Notes under the pieces: model-generated
Databases searched by the model: none
Told to the model about the DNA's origin: nothing
Seen by the model: the letters and a program-made list of their open reading frames with translations, nothing else
Part shown: positions 41,538-49,036 of the stretch, piece after piece
How the letters are laid out: each line of letters starts with the position of its first letter
How positions within the stretch are numbered: position 1 is the stretch's first letter
Made by a program: the position numbers and the translations under genes
Virus record (IMG/VR): IMGVR_UViG_3300005613_000086
Coordinates: 1-52,009 of that record
From: a virus
Direction: 5' to 3' (one strand)
Length of the DNA: 52,009 nt

Positions 41538-42359
41538 ATGGTAAAAAAGTTGTTTCACATTGCGGACTTACATTTCAGAACATATAAAAGATTAGATGAG
41601 TCTGAAATTGTCTGTCAAAAGTTTATTGAAGAAGTAACTAACTATGTAGAAGAAAATAATCTTAATTATGATGAAGTTAGAATTGTTATTGCGGGTGATA
41701 TAGTACACCAGAAAATAACTATTTCTAATGAGTTATCTGTATTAGTTAGTAATTTTTTAGATGATTGTACTAAGATATGTCCTGTAATAATAATTGCAGG
41801 TAATCACGATCTATTGGAAAATAATAAAGATAGGATAGATTCTCTAACACCTGTTATAGAAAAGAGGACTTTCTCAGATAAGGTATCTTACTTTAAAGAA
41901 AGTAAGTGTTATTTGGATGATAATATTGTTTGGTGTGTTTATTCTATTTTTGAAGAAAACCTAAAACCTAATATTAAGGAGGCGAGAAAAAAATATGGTA
42001 AAGATAAAAAATATATAGGTTTATTTCACGCACCTGTTAATGGGGCAATAACATCTGTAGGGTTTGAGTTTGAAGAACATGCGGAGTTAGAACAATTTGA
42101 TGGGTGTGATGCGGTATTGATGGGTGACATTCATCATAGACAAAACTTTGTGAGAAAAGGTGTGAACATTACATATTGTGGTAGTTTAATACAACAAGAC
42201 TTTGGTGAAAGAGTAAATGGGCATGGATATCTTATATGGGATGTAGAACATTTAGATTATAGTGAACATAATATTGTTACTGACTACGGATACTACGTAT
42301 TCAAAATAAACTCTTTGGTGGATATCGACAACCAAAGAGAGTACTTAACAAACGCATAA
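41538..42359 (+). CDS. gp47: SbcD/gp47-like recombination nuclease subunit
   Basis: The 273-aa protein is a calcineurin-like Mre11/SbcD phosphoesterase. Metal ligands are visible in order: D10-x-H12 (FHIADLHF), G53-D54 (IAGDIVHQ), G88-N-H-D91, H164 (GLFHAP), and GDIHHRQ at 196-202. With the SbcC/gp46-like ATPase it processes DNA ends for recombination-dependent replication. Its stop overlaps the next start (TAATGG), coupling it to the coiled-coil gene. It is shorter than bacterial SbcD (about 400 aa), as T4 gp47 is, with a reduced cap. Confidence 0.9.
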   Translation: MVKKLFHIADLHFRTYKRLDESEIVCQKFIEEVTNYVEENNLNYDEVRIVIAGDIVHQKITISNELSVLVSNFLDDCTKICPVIIIAGNHDLLENNKDRIDSLTPVIEKRTFSDKVSYFKESKCYLDDNIVWCVYSIFEENLKPNIKEARKKYGKDKKYIGLFHAPVNGAITSVGFEFEEHAELEQFDGCDAVLMGDIHHRQNFVRKGVNITYCGSLIQQDFGERVNGHGYLIWDVEHLDYSEHNIVTDYGYYVFKINSLVDIDNQREYLTNA

Positions 42360-42946
42360 TGGAAATCCCTAAAAAGTTAAAAGACGAAATATGGGAATAT
42401 TGTCGCTTAAATGATATATCTAATATAGAAGATTTTATTATTAAGATGGTTCGACAGGGTTATACTGTTGAAAAATTTGGTGCCACACCATTGGGTACAG
42501 GTGAAGTTAAAGAAGTGGAAAAGGTGGTTGAGGTAATTAAAGAAGTACCAGTTGAAAAGACTATTGAAATAATTAAAGAAATACCCGTTGAAAAGATAGT
42601 AGAGAAAGAAGTTTATATCACTGATGATAAAGAAGTAGAAAAATTAACTAAAGAATTAGAGTCTGTTAAGAAAAATGAAAGTGTACACTTAAAGGGGTTA
42701 AGAAAAAAAGTTAACGAACTAAATGAAAAAGATGGTGAGATAGATACACTTAATCGAAAAATTACCGATTTAAATAATAAAATTTTACAATTAGAAGGTG
42801 ATTTGAGGGAGAAAAAAATTGAAATAGATGAACTTAATGCAGAGATCACCAAATTAGAAGAAGAAAATAAAAAGAATAATAAAGACATTTATGATGATGA
42901 ACGAAGGGGTGGTTGGTTCGGATCTAATTTATTAAATAGAAGATAA
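42359..42946 (+). CDS. coiled-coil protein between gp47 and gp46, with VPVEK repeats
   Basis: The 195-aa protein has an N-terminal globular part (to about 45). A repeat region follows (about 50-85) with units such as VIKEVPVEKTIE, IIKEIPVEK and IVEKEV, then a long coiled coil (about 95-180, with KIEIDELNAEITKLEEENKK) and a short C-terminus (GGWFGSNLLNRR). Its start overlaps the gp47 stop and its end overlaps the gp46 start by one base each, so all three are translated as a unit. This suggests a role with the SbcCD-like complex, perhaps as a tether or adaptor. No known family is recognised. Confidence 0.8.
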   Translation: MEIPKKLKDEIWEYCRLNDISNIEDFIIKMVRQGYTVEKFGATPLGTGEVKEVEKVVEVIKEVPVEKTIEIIKEIPVEKIVEKEVYITDDKEVEKLTKELESVKKNESVHLKGLRKKVNELNEKDGEIDTLNRKITDLNNKILQLEGDLREKKIEIDELNAEITKLEEENKKNNKDIYDDERRGGWFGSNLLNRR

Positions 42947-45321
42947 TGGAAAAGGTTATTGATAAAAAAACTAAGTTGGTTGACGTACCATCTAAAGCTC
43001 AGATAAGAGTTGATTGGCAGGATTATCCTGAGAACAGAACAATTGATAGTGTTAATCGAGTTAAGACATACTTCTCTGATAAATATGGTGTACCTAAGAC
43101 ATCAATAAAAATTAACTTTATACCAATCCTCAAAAATAATGCGGGTAAAGTAATTGACTTAAGTGATGGTATCATAGATAATATTATGGATACTGCATAC
43201 CAAAGAGGGTTATTTAGAGAATGGTTAAAGTTAAATGATGTCACAATAGATTATGAAAGATTATGTAGATTAGATGATAAAATTAATGAAATATTAATTG
43301 ATAGAGAAGAAGAGGATATCAGATATAGAAGATGGAGTATTAAAAAACTTTGGTTGAATAACTTTTTATCTTTTGGTGAAAATAATGAGATAGAGTATAA
43401 AAACTTAAATGGTTTATCTGTAGTAAATTCATTACCTGCGAATCAAGGAGGTAAAACTATTTTTACCATAGACTCTTTATTATTCTTATTTTTTGGTAAA
43501 ACAACTAAAACTGAAACAAATTCTGAAATTTTTAATACTTTCACAAATAAAGATGAAGTACTGGTTGGTGGACATATTGAGATTGATGGTGACGAATATA
43601 TTATAGAACGTAAGTTAAATAGAAAACTGTCTAAGTCGGGTGATTATAAAGTTACTTCTAAATTAGAGTTTTATAGAATTCTTGCGGATGGTACTGAGGA
43701 AAATTTGGAGGGTGAACAAAGAAGAGAAACAGATAAATTAATTGCCGATACTATAGGATCTTACGATGATTTTATGTTAACTATTGTTGCAACATCTAAA
43801 AATTTAGAAGATTTAATGGAAACAAAACCTACACATAGAGGTAGGTTATTAACTAAATTTATAGGGTTAGAGGTTATTGAGAAAAAAGAAGAGATTAATA
43901 AATCGTTAATGTCTGACTTTAAAAGTAAGATGAAGTCTAATGTATATAATACAAAAGAGTTAGAATTAGAAATTGAAGACTTTAAAAATACCATAAGTGA
44001 AAATAGAATCACCAACAAAGAAAACGATAAAATATTAAATGAAAAGATACTAAAAATAAAAGAGGCGCAAGAAAAGAAAGAAGACTTATTAGGTAAGAGG
44101 TATAGTATTGATGAAGAAATCAAAGAAGTTAATCCTGTCACTCTAAAAAAGGAGATTGGAGATTTAACTAATACAGGTGTAGAGTTAAAAGAGAAGTTAG
44201 AAGAAATTACATCTCAGATAAAAGACATTCCTAAGTTTTCATATGATGAAGATGTTCACGAAGAATATCGTACTGAAGAAAAGAATCTTTTAGTAGAAAA
44301 GAATGGTATTGAATCATCCATAACTACTATTGAGAAACTAATTAAAGATTTAAAAGAAGGTGAAATATGTCCTACATGTAAAAGGGCATTAGATGAGGTT
44401 GATCATAGTTCTGAAATAAAAGATAATGAAAAATTATTAAAAGAAAAACAAAAAGAACTTAAGAAAATTGTAACAAATATTGACAAAATTTGTGACAAAC
44501 TCACTAAGATATCTGAACAGAAAAAGAATTCTGATTTATATGATAAGTTAGGTTTGAGTAAAGATAAGACTGAGATTGAAATCGACAGAATGAGAGTTGA
44601 TTATAGAGAGAAAACATCTTTACTTAAAGATTATGAAAGGAATTCTACCTTTATTGATGAAAATCGTAAGTTAGAAAGTAAAATATTAGGGTATAATCAG
44701 TTAATTGAAACATTAGAAACTGAAAAAGACAATATTAAAACTCAAATTCAGAATATTAATAATGATACTACCAATAAAGAAGAAAAAATTACTGAGAATA
44801 CTAATCTGATTGAACAAATTAAGAGAGAAGAGGAAGTATTAAAGATATTTGATGTATATAATCGTATGATAGGTAAAAATGGTATCTCTAAGTTGGTTTT
44901 ATCTTCGGTAATACCTATAATTAATCATGAACTAAATAGATTATTGGATGAGGTATGTGACTTTGAGATTCAATTGGAAATGAACGATAAAAATGAAGTA
45001 GACTTTCTCCTTATTAAAAATGATGTTGTTAAAAAATTAAAAAGTGGTTCTGGTTTAGAGACAACATTAGCGTCATTGGCGTTAAGAAGTGTTTTGGGTA
45101 GGGTATCTACATTACCAAAACCTAATACTATTGTATTTGATGAAGTTTTAGGTAAAGTTGCTAATATTAATTTGGATCAAGTTAAGATATTTTTTGATAA
45201 GATTAAGAAGATGTATGAAATTATATTTTTAATCAGTCATAACCCTATTGTACAAGATTGGGCAGACAAAATTATCACAATTGAGAAAAATAATGACATT
45301 TCTTCTTTGCAGATTAACTAA
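42946..45321 (+). CDS. gp46: SbcC/gp46-like ATPase with N-terminal extension
   Basis: The 791-aa protein is the SMC-like ATPase of the SbcCD/gp46-47 complex. An extra region of about 125 residues precedes the usual SMC start (WSIKKLWLNNFLSFGENN at 130-147). Walker A is N166-QGG-K170-T171. Two long coiled coils flank the zinc hook C475-PT-C478. The ABC signature S700-GSGLE705 and Walker B/catalytic IVFDEVLG (D732-E733) come near the C-terminus. T4 gp46 is 560 aa, so this is considerably longer, due to the extension and longer coils. The start is coupled to the coiled-coil gene by a TAATGG overlap. Confidence 0.9.
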   Translation: MEKVIDKKTKLVDVPSKAQIRVDWQDYPENRTIDSVNRVKTYFSDKYGVPKTSIKINFIPILKNNAGKVIDLSDGIIDNIMDTAYQRGLFREWLKLNDVTIDYERLCRLDDKINEILIDREEEDIRYRRWSIKKLWLNNFLSFGENNEIEYKNLNGLSVVNSLPANQGGKTIFTIDSLLFLFFGKTTKTETNSEIFNTFTNKDEVLVGGHIEIDGDEYIIERKLNRKLSKSGDYKVTSKLEFYRILADGTEENLEGEQRRETDKLIADTIGSYDDFMLTIVATSKNLEDLMETKPTHRGRLLTKFIGLEVIEKKEEINKSLMSDFKSKMKSNVYNTKELELEIEDFKNTISENRITNKENDKILNEKILKIKEAQEKKEDLLGKRYSIDEEIKEVNPVTLKKEIGDLTNTGVELKEKLEEITSQIKDIPKFSYDEDVHEEYRTEEKNLLVEKNGIESSITTIEKLIKDLKEGEICPTCKRALDEVDHSSEIKDNEKLLKEKQKELKKIVTNIDKICDKLTKISEQKKNSDLYDKLGLSKDKTEIEIDRMRVDYREKTSLLKDYERNSTFIDENRKLESKILGYNQLIETLETEKDNIKTQIQNINNDTTNKEEKITENTNLIEQIKREEEVLKIFDVYNRMIGKNGISKLVLSSVIPIINHELNRLLDEVCDFEIQLEMNDKNEVDFLLIKNDVVKKLKSGSGLETTLASLALRSVLGRVSTLPKPNTIVFDEVLGKVANINLDQVKIFFDKIKKMYEIIFLISHNPIVQDWADKIITIEKNNDISSLQIN

Positions 45322-45336
45322 TTTTATGTATATTTG
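45307..45336 (+). promoter_or_regulatory. Bacteroidota-type promoter before the UVR/sigma operon
   Basis: TTG at 45307-45309 lies within the last codons of the gp46-like gene, and TATATTTG is at 45329-45336, with exactly 19 bases between. Here the ATG (45389) is 52 bases past the -7 box, unlike the leaderless cases. A second AT motif lies between. Confidence 0.75.
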
Positions 45337-45369
45337 TCATAAATCATCTAAATGTATGATTTTTGTTAA

Positions 45370-45384
45370 TATTTATTAAATAAA
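45370..45384 (+). promoter_or_regulatory. TATTTATTAAATAAA motif before the UVR-motif gene
   Basis: TATTTATTAAATAAA, a one-base expansion of the 14-mer at 1831 and 33521, lies 4 bases before the ATG at 45389 and downstream of a Bacteroidota-type promoter. The operon may thus have two start points or an operator. Confidence 0.45.
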
Positions 45385-45388
45385 AACT

Positions 45389-45877
45389 ATGGATAATCCT
45401 AATTTTATTAGAAAGTTCTGTATCATTGGGTTAGGTAATACAGAAGAACTAAAAGAAGACCTAACTGTGATATCAGAAACTAGTGTAAACTTTGTAAGTG
45501 GTGAAGGGTTGATTATTGCGACTTTTGAAAGTGCGTTTGCATTACCTGAGATAGAAGAATTACTTAATATGAGTAATCGTTCTTATATCATTTTTGAAAT
45601 GACAATGGGGTTCTATTCTGCCAATATAGAAAACAAAGAATTCCAAAACGCATTGTTCGGAGGTGACATTTATAGTAGTAATACGTCATATATTATGATG
45701 TTGGAAGCCATTAAGAAAGTAAGGGAAGGACTTTTCTTCACACCTGAACAAGCAAAGGATATACTGGAGGTTAAAGAAACTAAAAAGAGTGTTGAAGAAT
45801 TATTACAAGAGGCGATAGATAATGAGGATTATGAAACCGCAGCTAAGTTAAGAGATAAATTAAACAGTAAAGATTAA
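45389..45877 (+). CDS. UVR-motif protein, 162 aa, upstream of the sigma factor
   Basis: The C-terminal residues 134-158 (EELLQEAIDNEDYETAAKLR) match the UvrB/UvrC (UVR) motif, a small helical hairpin that mediates protein contacts in UvrB, UvrC, ClpC partners and McsA-type proteins. The N-terminal 120 residues are not recognised (GEGLIIATFESAFALPEIEE). The sigma-factor gene starts 3 bases after its stop, so the two are co-expressed; the UVR protein may therefore modulate the sigma factor or RNA polymerase, but that is inference from position. Nothing suggests DNA excision repair here. Confidence 0.85.
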   Translation: MDNPNFIRKFCIIGLGNTEELKEDLTVISETSVNFVSGEGLIIATFESAFALPEIEELLNMSNRSYIIFEMTMGFYSANIENKEFQNALFGGDIYSSNTSYIMMLEAIKKVREGLFFTPEQAKDILEVKETKKSVEELLQEAIDNEDYETAAKLRDKLNSKD

Positions 45878-45880
45878 TAT

Positions 45881-46675
45881 ATGACAAATTATTTAAATTT
45901 AAAAGAAGATTCTCTATCTTTTTATATGAGAGAAGTAAGGAAGTGTGACCCAATAACCGCAGAAAGGGAAGTAGAACTAGGAAAAAGGATACAAGAGGGA
46001 GATAAGAAAGCGTTAGATGAGTTAGTAACATCAAATCTTAGGTTTGTAATTAAAATTGCTAAAAAGTATCAGAACAAAGGAATTCCAGTGGCGGATTTGA
46101 TTAATGAGGGTAATTACGGACTTACTGTTGCGGCGACTAAATTTGATCATACAAAAGGTTTTAAATTCATATCTTATGCGATATGGTGGATTAAACAATC
46201 CATTCTACAATGTCTAAATGAAAATTCTAGAACTGTTAGATTACCAGGTAATATAATTACAAAACTAGCACAAATTAAAAAAGAGATAGATGCCTTCGAA
46301 AAAGAGTTTCATCGTAGCCCTAATGAGGGTGAGGTTGAACAAATTGTGGTACCATCTTGTGGTTCATTGAATGCGATGATAAATGATGATGGTGATGAGT
46401 TAGTTAATATCTTAGAAGATAATATGTTTAATAGTCCCGATGTTTTAGATACTGAAGAGGAAACTCTTAGGAATAATGAAATGAAAAGGGCGATGAAAAA
46501 TTTAAGTGATAGAGAGATAAAAATACTAAATAACTATTTTGGTATTGGTGGGGAACCTATGACATTAGAAATGATAGGAGAAGAAGTAGGATTGACTAAA
46601 GAGAGGGTGAGACAAATAAAAGAATCTGCAATAAGAAAAGTTAGGAATAATTTAGGTGGTATTTTTGACATATAA
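45881..46675 (+). CDS. RpoD-like sigma-70 family sigma factor
   Basis: The 264-aa protein has region 1.2 (about 8-45, YMREV-ITAEREVELGKRI), region 2 (46-118) with DLINEGNYGL and the -10-binding stretch GFKFISYAIWWIKQSI (93-108), a shortened region 3 (120-165, RLPGNIITKLAQIKKEI), and region 4 (200-258) with the DNA-binding HTH MTLEMIGEEVGLTKERVRQI. It is close to the compact Bacteroidota RpoD (about 287 aa) rather than to T4 gp55. It probably binds host RNA polymerase core and redirects it to phage promoters. It lies last in an operon with the UVR-motif protein and is followed by a terminator. Confidence 0.92.
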   Translation: MTNYLNLKEDSLSFYMREVRKCDPITAEREVELGKRIQEGDKKALDELVTSNLRFVIKIAKKYQNKGIPVADLINEGNYGLTVAATKFDHTKGFKFISYAIWWIKQSILQCLNENSRTVRLPGNIITKLAQIKKEIDAFEKEFHRSPNEGEVEQIVVPSCGSLNAMINDDGDELVNILEDNMFNSPDVLDTEEETLRNNEMKRAMKNLSDREIKILNNYFGIGGEPMTLEMIGEEVGLTKERVRQIKESAIRKVRNNLGGIFDI

Positions 46676-46695
46676 TTAAATAAAAATATTAATTT

Positions 46696-46728
46696 AAGGG
46701 GGAAGGTAAAACTTCCCCTTTCTTTTTT
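46696..46728 (+). terminator. intrinsic terminator after the sigma factor gene
   Basis: GGGGAAG pairs with CTTCCCC around the loop GTAAAA, with extra A-T and G-T pairs outside, followed by TTTCTTTTTT. It closes the UVR/sigma operon. Confidence 0.92.
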
Positions 46729-46756
46729 CTATTGACTATATTTGTTAAAATCATTA

Positions 46757-46768
46757 TATTTATATAAA
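46757..46768 (+). promoter_or_regulatory. TATTTATATAAA motif before a membrane protein gene
   Basis: TATTTATATAAA lies 10 bases before the ATG at 46779. Reading it instead as TATATTTA (46755-46762) with TTGAC at 46732 and 20 bases between would give a near-consensus Bacteroidota promoter, so the class is ambiguous here. Confidence 0.5.
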
Positions 46769-46778
46769 AATAGATATT

Positions 46779-47087
46779 ATGAAAAAATTTATTGAACTAG
46801 TAAAAAAATACAAAATTTACATATTAAGTGTATTATTAATATTTTTCTTTTTTAAATCTTGTGGTAAATCAACAGATATTAAAAGATTGGAAAGGATAAC
46901 TGAAACACAAAAGAAAGAACTGGATAGTCTAAATAATAAATTAGATAGTATTCCTGAGATAATTAGAGTAGAAAAGATTAATATTCATTTAGACTACGAT
47001 AATTGGATTTCATCGAAAGACAGAGGACAACAACTAATGGAACTACACCAGATAGTAAAAACTAATATAAAAGACTTACAAAAATAA
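46779..47087 (+). CDS. small single-pass membrane protein with coiled coil, 102 aa
   Basis: A positive N-terminus (KKFIELVKKYK) precedes one strongly hydrophobic segment (about 12-28, IYILSVLLIFFFF). FKSCGK follows, then a coiled-coil region (about 35-60, RITETQKKELDSLNNKLD) and a charged C-terminus. This N-in, C-out layout resembles an inner-membrane spanin or a small holin accessory, but the size and lack of a partner overlap leave it open. The Cys after FKS is a poor lipobox. It heads a run of small genes with ATGG/ATGA overlaps. Confidence 0.75.
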   Translation: MKKFIELVKKYKIYILSVLLIFFFFKSCGKSTDIKRLERITETQKKELDSLNNKLDSIPEIIRVEKINIHLDYDNWISSKDRGQQLMELHQIVKTNIKDLQK

Positions 47088-47251
47088 TGGGAAACCGAAA
47101 AGAACATCAGTTACTTGAGTTATTATATAAAGTAGAAGAACTTTTAATGGAACTTAGATCTGGTGGGAAAGAAAGTCAAGACTATAAAGATTTAGTAAGA
47201 ATAATAGTGAATTTAGAAAACCATCTAAAGGATCAACAAGATATAATGTAA
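47087..47251 (+). CDS. small helical protein, 54 aa
   Basis: The ATG shares one base with the preceding stop (TAATGG), so translation is coupled. The product (MGNRKEHQLLELLYKVEELL and onward) is mostly helical, with two amphipathic stretches split by RSGGKES, and has no membrane segment or Cys. No family is recognised. The tight spacing and lack of alternative frames support a real gene. Confidence 0.65.
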   Translation: MGNRKEHQLLELLYKVEELLMELRSGGKESQDYKDLVRIIVNLENHLKDQQDIM

Positions 47252-47262
47252 AATATGAAATT

Positions 47263-47430
47263 ATGATTAATTGGATAAACTCTTGGAAAAGTGGAAATAA
47301 AAAAAACAAATATAGTATAACTCTAAGGTTAGGTAAATTAACTTTATTTGAAATAAAAGTATGTCCTTGTGATAATGAAGGATGTAGTAAGTTTAGATTT
47401 ATGATACTAAATTTAGGATTTGAATTATGA
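47263..47430 (+). CDS. small protein, 55 aa, with a short Cys motif
   Basis: The reading frame (MINWINSWKSGNKKNKYSIT and onward) ends in an ATGA overlap with the next gene at 47427. It contains VCPCDNEGC at about 33-41, three Cys that may bind metal, and a hydrophobic end. A shorter frame starting at 47255 (3 codons) is not a gene. It is plausible from the overlap but of unknown role. Confidence 0.6.
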   Translation: MINWINSWKSGNKKNKYSITLRLGKLTLFEIKVCPCDNEGCSKFRFMILNLGFEL

Positions 47431-48419
47431 AACAGATTTGGAATTGGATAAAAAATAACCCTAATAGGGCGATGTTCTTAGTACCAATTTTATTGGTGGC
47501 AGGGATATCTATATCTCACGTTGTTACATGGTATGATATGGCAAACCCTATTAATTGGGCAATATATCTTTCTATCGCTATTGAGGTTGCTGCAATCACC
47601 GCATTAGTTGCCGCAACAAATAAAATCAAAGGGGGTATATGGTTTATGTTTGGTATTGTCACCTTCATTCAGATGGTAGGTAACATATTTTTTTCATATA
47701 AAGAGATTGACGCTAATGGTGAGTTATTTAAATCTTGGGTAGAGTTAACAGGACCAATATGGGAACTTATGGGAACTGAATTAACTGATGTTGTTGGGAT
47801 GAAAAGATGGTTGGCGTTTTTAGAAGGTGGATTGTTACCTATCATATCTTTAACATCACTACATTTCTTTGTTAAGTATGAGAAACCTGAAGAAAAGAAT
47901 GGTATTGAACTCACAGATGAGGATAGGGATAGTATCAATACTATGATCGAAGAGGAACCCCCTAAAGAAGAGGAAAAGGTAGAAAGTAGGGTATTTAATA
48001 TTGAGGTAAAGGATTTACCTACTAAAGAAGAACAAGAGGAGTACGTTAAAGAGATTACAGAAAAATTTAAAGAACCCATCGAGTTCGCAGAAGAACCTAA
48101 AATAAATCCAATGGGAATGACAGAAGATGATAATTACTTTGATGATTACCCTATTCCTGTGAAAGAAGAGGAAAACACCGAAGAGGAAATTTTAGATGCA
48201 CAATCCGAACTAGAAAAACAAATGAACAAAGAGGTTAGTGAAACTGTGGAGAAAGTAGATAATGAATTAATAGAAAATGCATTAAAGAAATATAAAGAGT
48301 CTAGAGGTGAGTCTATGGAAAAAGTAACACCTAAAGAATTAAAAGAAAGAATCGAAAACAAAACCACTGTTAACCAACCAATAAAATCGGGTAAAACTAA
48401 TATTAAGAGAATTGATTAA
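47427..48419 (+). CDS. multi-pass membrane protein with a long acidic tail, 330 aa
   Basis: Four hydrophobic segments can be seen at about 14-34, 42-64, 68-88 and 128-148, followed by a charged, Glu-rich cytoplasmic-type tail (about 150-330) ending in a basic stretch (KSGKTNIKRID). No holin family or transporter signature is evident, and at 330 aa it is large for a holin. Its position before the amidase-like and lysozyme-like genes suggests a membrane function in the late phase, but the sequence does not prove this. It starts within the ATGA overlap of the previous gene. Confidence 0.78.
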   Translation: MKQIWNWIKNNPNRAMFLVPILLVAGISISHVVTWYDMANPINWAIYLSIAIEVAAITALVAATNKIKGGIWFMFGIVTFIQMVGNIFFSYKEIDANGELFKSWVELTGPIWELMGTELTDVVGMKRWLAFLEGGLLPIISLTSLHFFVKYEKPEEKNGIELTDEDRDSINTMIEEEPPKEEEKVESRVFNIEVKDLPTKEEQEEYVKEITEKFKEPIEFAEEPKINPMGMTEDDNYFDDYPIPVKEEENTEEEILDAQSELEKQMNKEVSETVEKVDNELIENALKKYKESRGESMEKVTPKELKERIENKTTVNQPIKSGKTNIKRID

Positions 48420-48421
48420 GT

Positions 48422-49036
48422 ATGTTAATTGATAATGAAAAATATATATTAGATGAAAAGAATTTTTACCCCACTGAGTTTGAGAAAAGACAAATAGTTT
48501 TAGCGAACACTTTTTCAGAAAAAGATAATCACATAAAAGGTTGGAAAAAAAGAATGTCGGGTGAATATAAAAAAACTTCACCCTTCACTGTTTTTAGGAA
48601 CGGTGATATTGTCCAACATTATGACTCAACAAAGTACTCAGACTTTTTAGGTAGTAAGTCTGTAGATAAAAAAGTGATTGTTATATTATTAGAAAATCAA
48701 GGGTGGTTAGAAAAAGATTTATTAAAAGATTCGTACTTTAATTGGGTTGGTAATATTTATAAGAGAAGAAAGAGTGTTTACGAAAAACGATGGAGAGGGT
48801 TTACATACTGGGATTCATATACCAACAAACAAATCACTTCTACTGTAGAATTAGTTAAACACTTATGTGAGTTACATAATATACCTAAAAAATGTGTAGG
48901 ACACAATACTTTTATAGATAGTGTTGAATATTTTGAGGGTGTGGTATATAGGAGTAACTATTATAAAGAAAGTACCGATTTAAATCCTAGTTGGGATTTT
49001 AAAAAGTTTAAAAAACTTATTGAAGATGAAAAATAA
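48422..49036 (+). CDS. amidase_2/PGRP-fold protein with altered zinc site, 204 aa
   Basis: The fold of N-acetylmuramoyl-L-alanine amidases is visible: RQIVLANTF (24-31), PFTVFRNGDIVQHYD (54-68), VIVILLENQGW (85-95), TSTVELVKHLCELHNIP (139-155), VGHNTF (159-164) and TDLNPSWDFKKF (185-196). Aligned to T7 lysozyme, the first zinc His (H17) falls on A28, the second His is kept as H161, and the Cys/Asp ligand (C130) falls on N188. Two of three ligands are therefore changed. It may be inactive and bind peptidoglycan only, or use a different chemistry. It lies directly before the lysozyme-like gene. Confidence 0.78.
   Translation: MLIDNEKYILDEKNFYPTEFEKRQIVLANTFSEKDNHIKGWKKRMSGEYKKTSPFTVFRNGDIVQHYDSTKYSDFLGSKSVDKKVIVILLENQGWLEKDLLKDSYFNWVGNIYKRRKSVYEKRWRGFTYWDSYTNKQITSTVELVKHLCELHNIPKKCVGHNTFIDSVEYFEGVVYRSNYYKESTDLNPSWDFKKFKKLIEDEK

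Noticed and set aside
46779-47087. Lipoprotein call for the small membrane protein (FKSCGK)
   Set aside because: The residues before the Cys do not fit the lipobox well, and the hydrophobic segment is long enough for a plain membrane anchor.
49020-49025. TTG start at 49020 for the lysozyme-like gene
   Set aside because: The ATG two codons downstream gives the shared KNKLLVEEL N-terminus; TTG adds two residues only.
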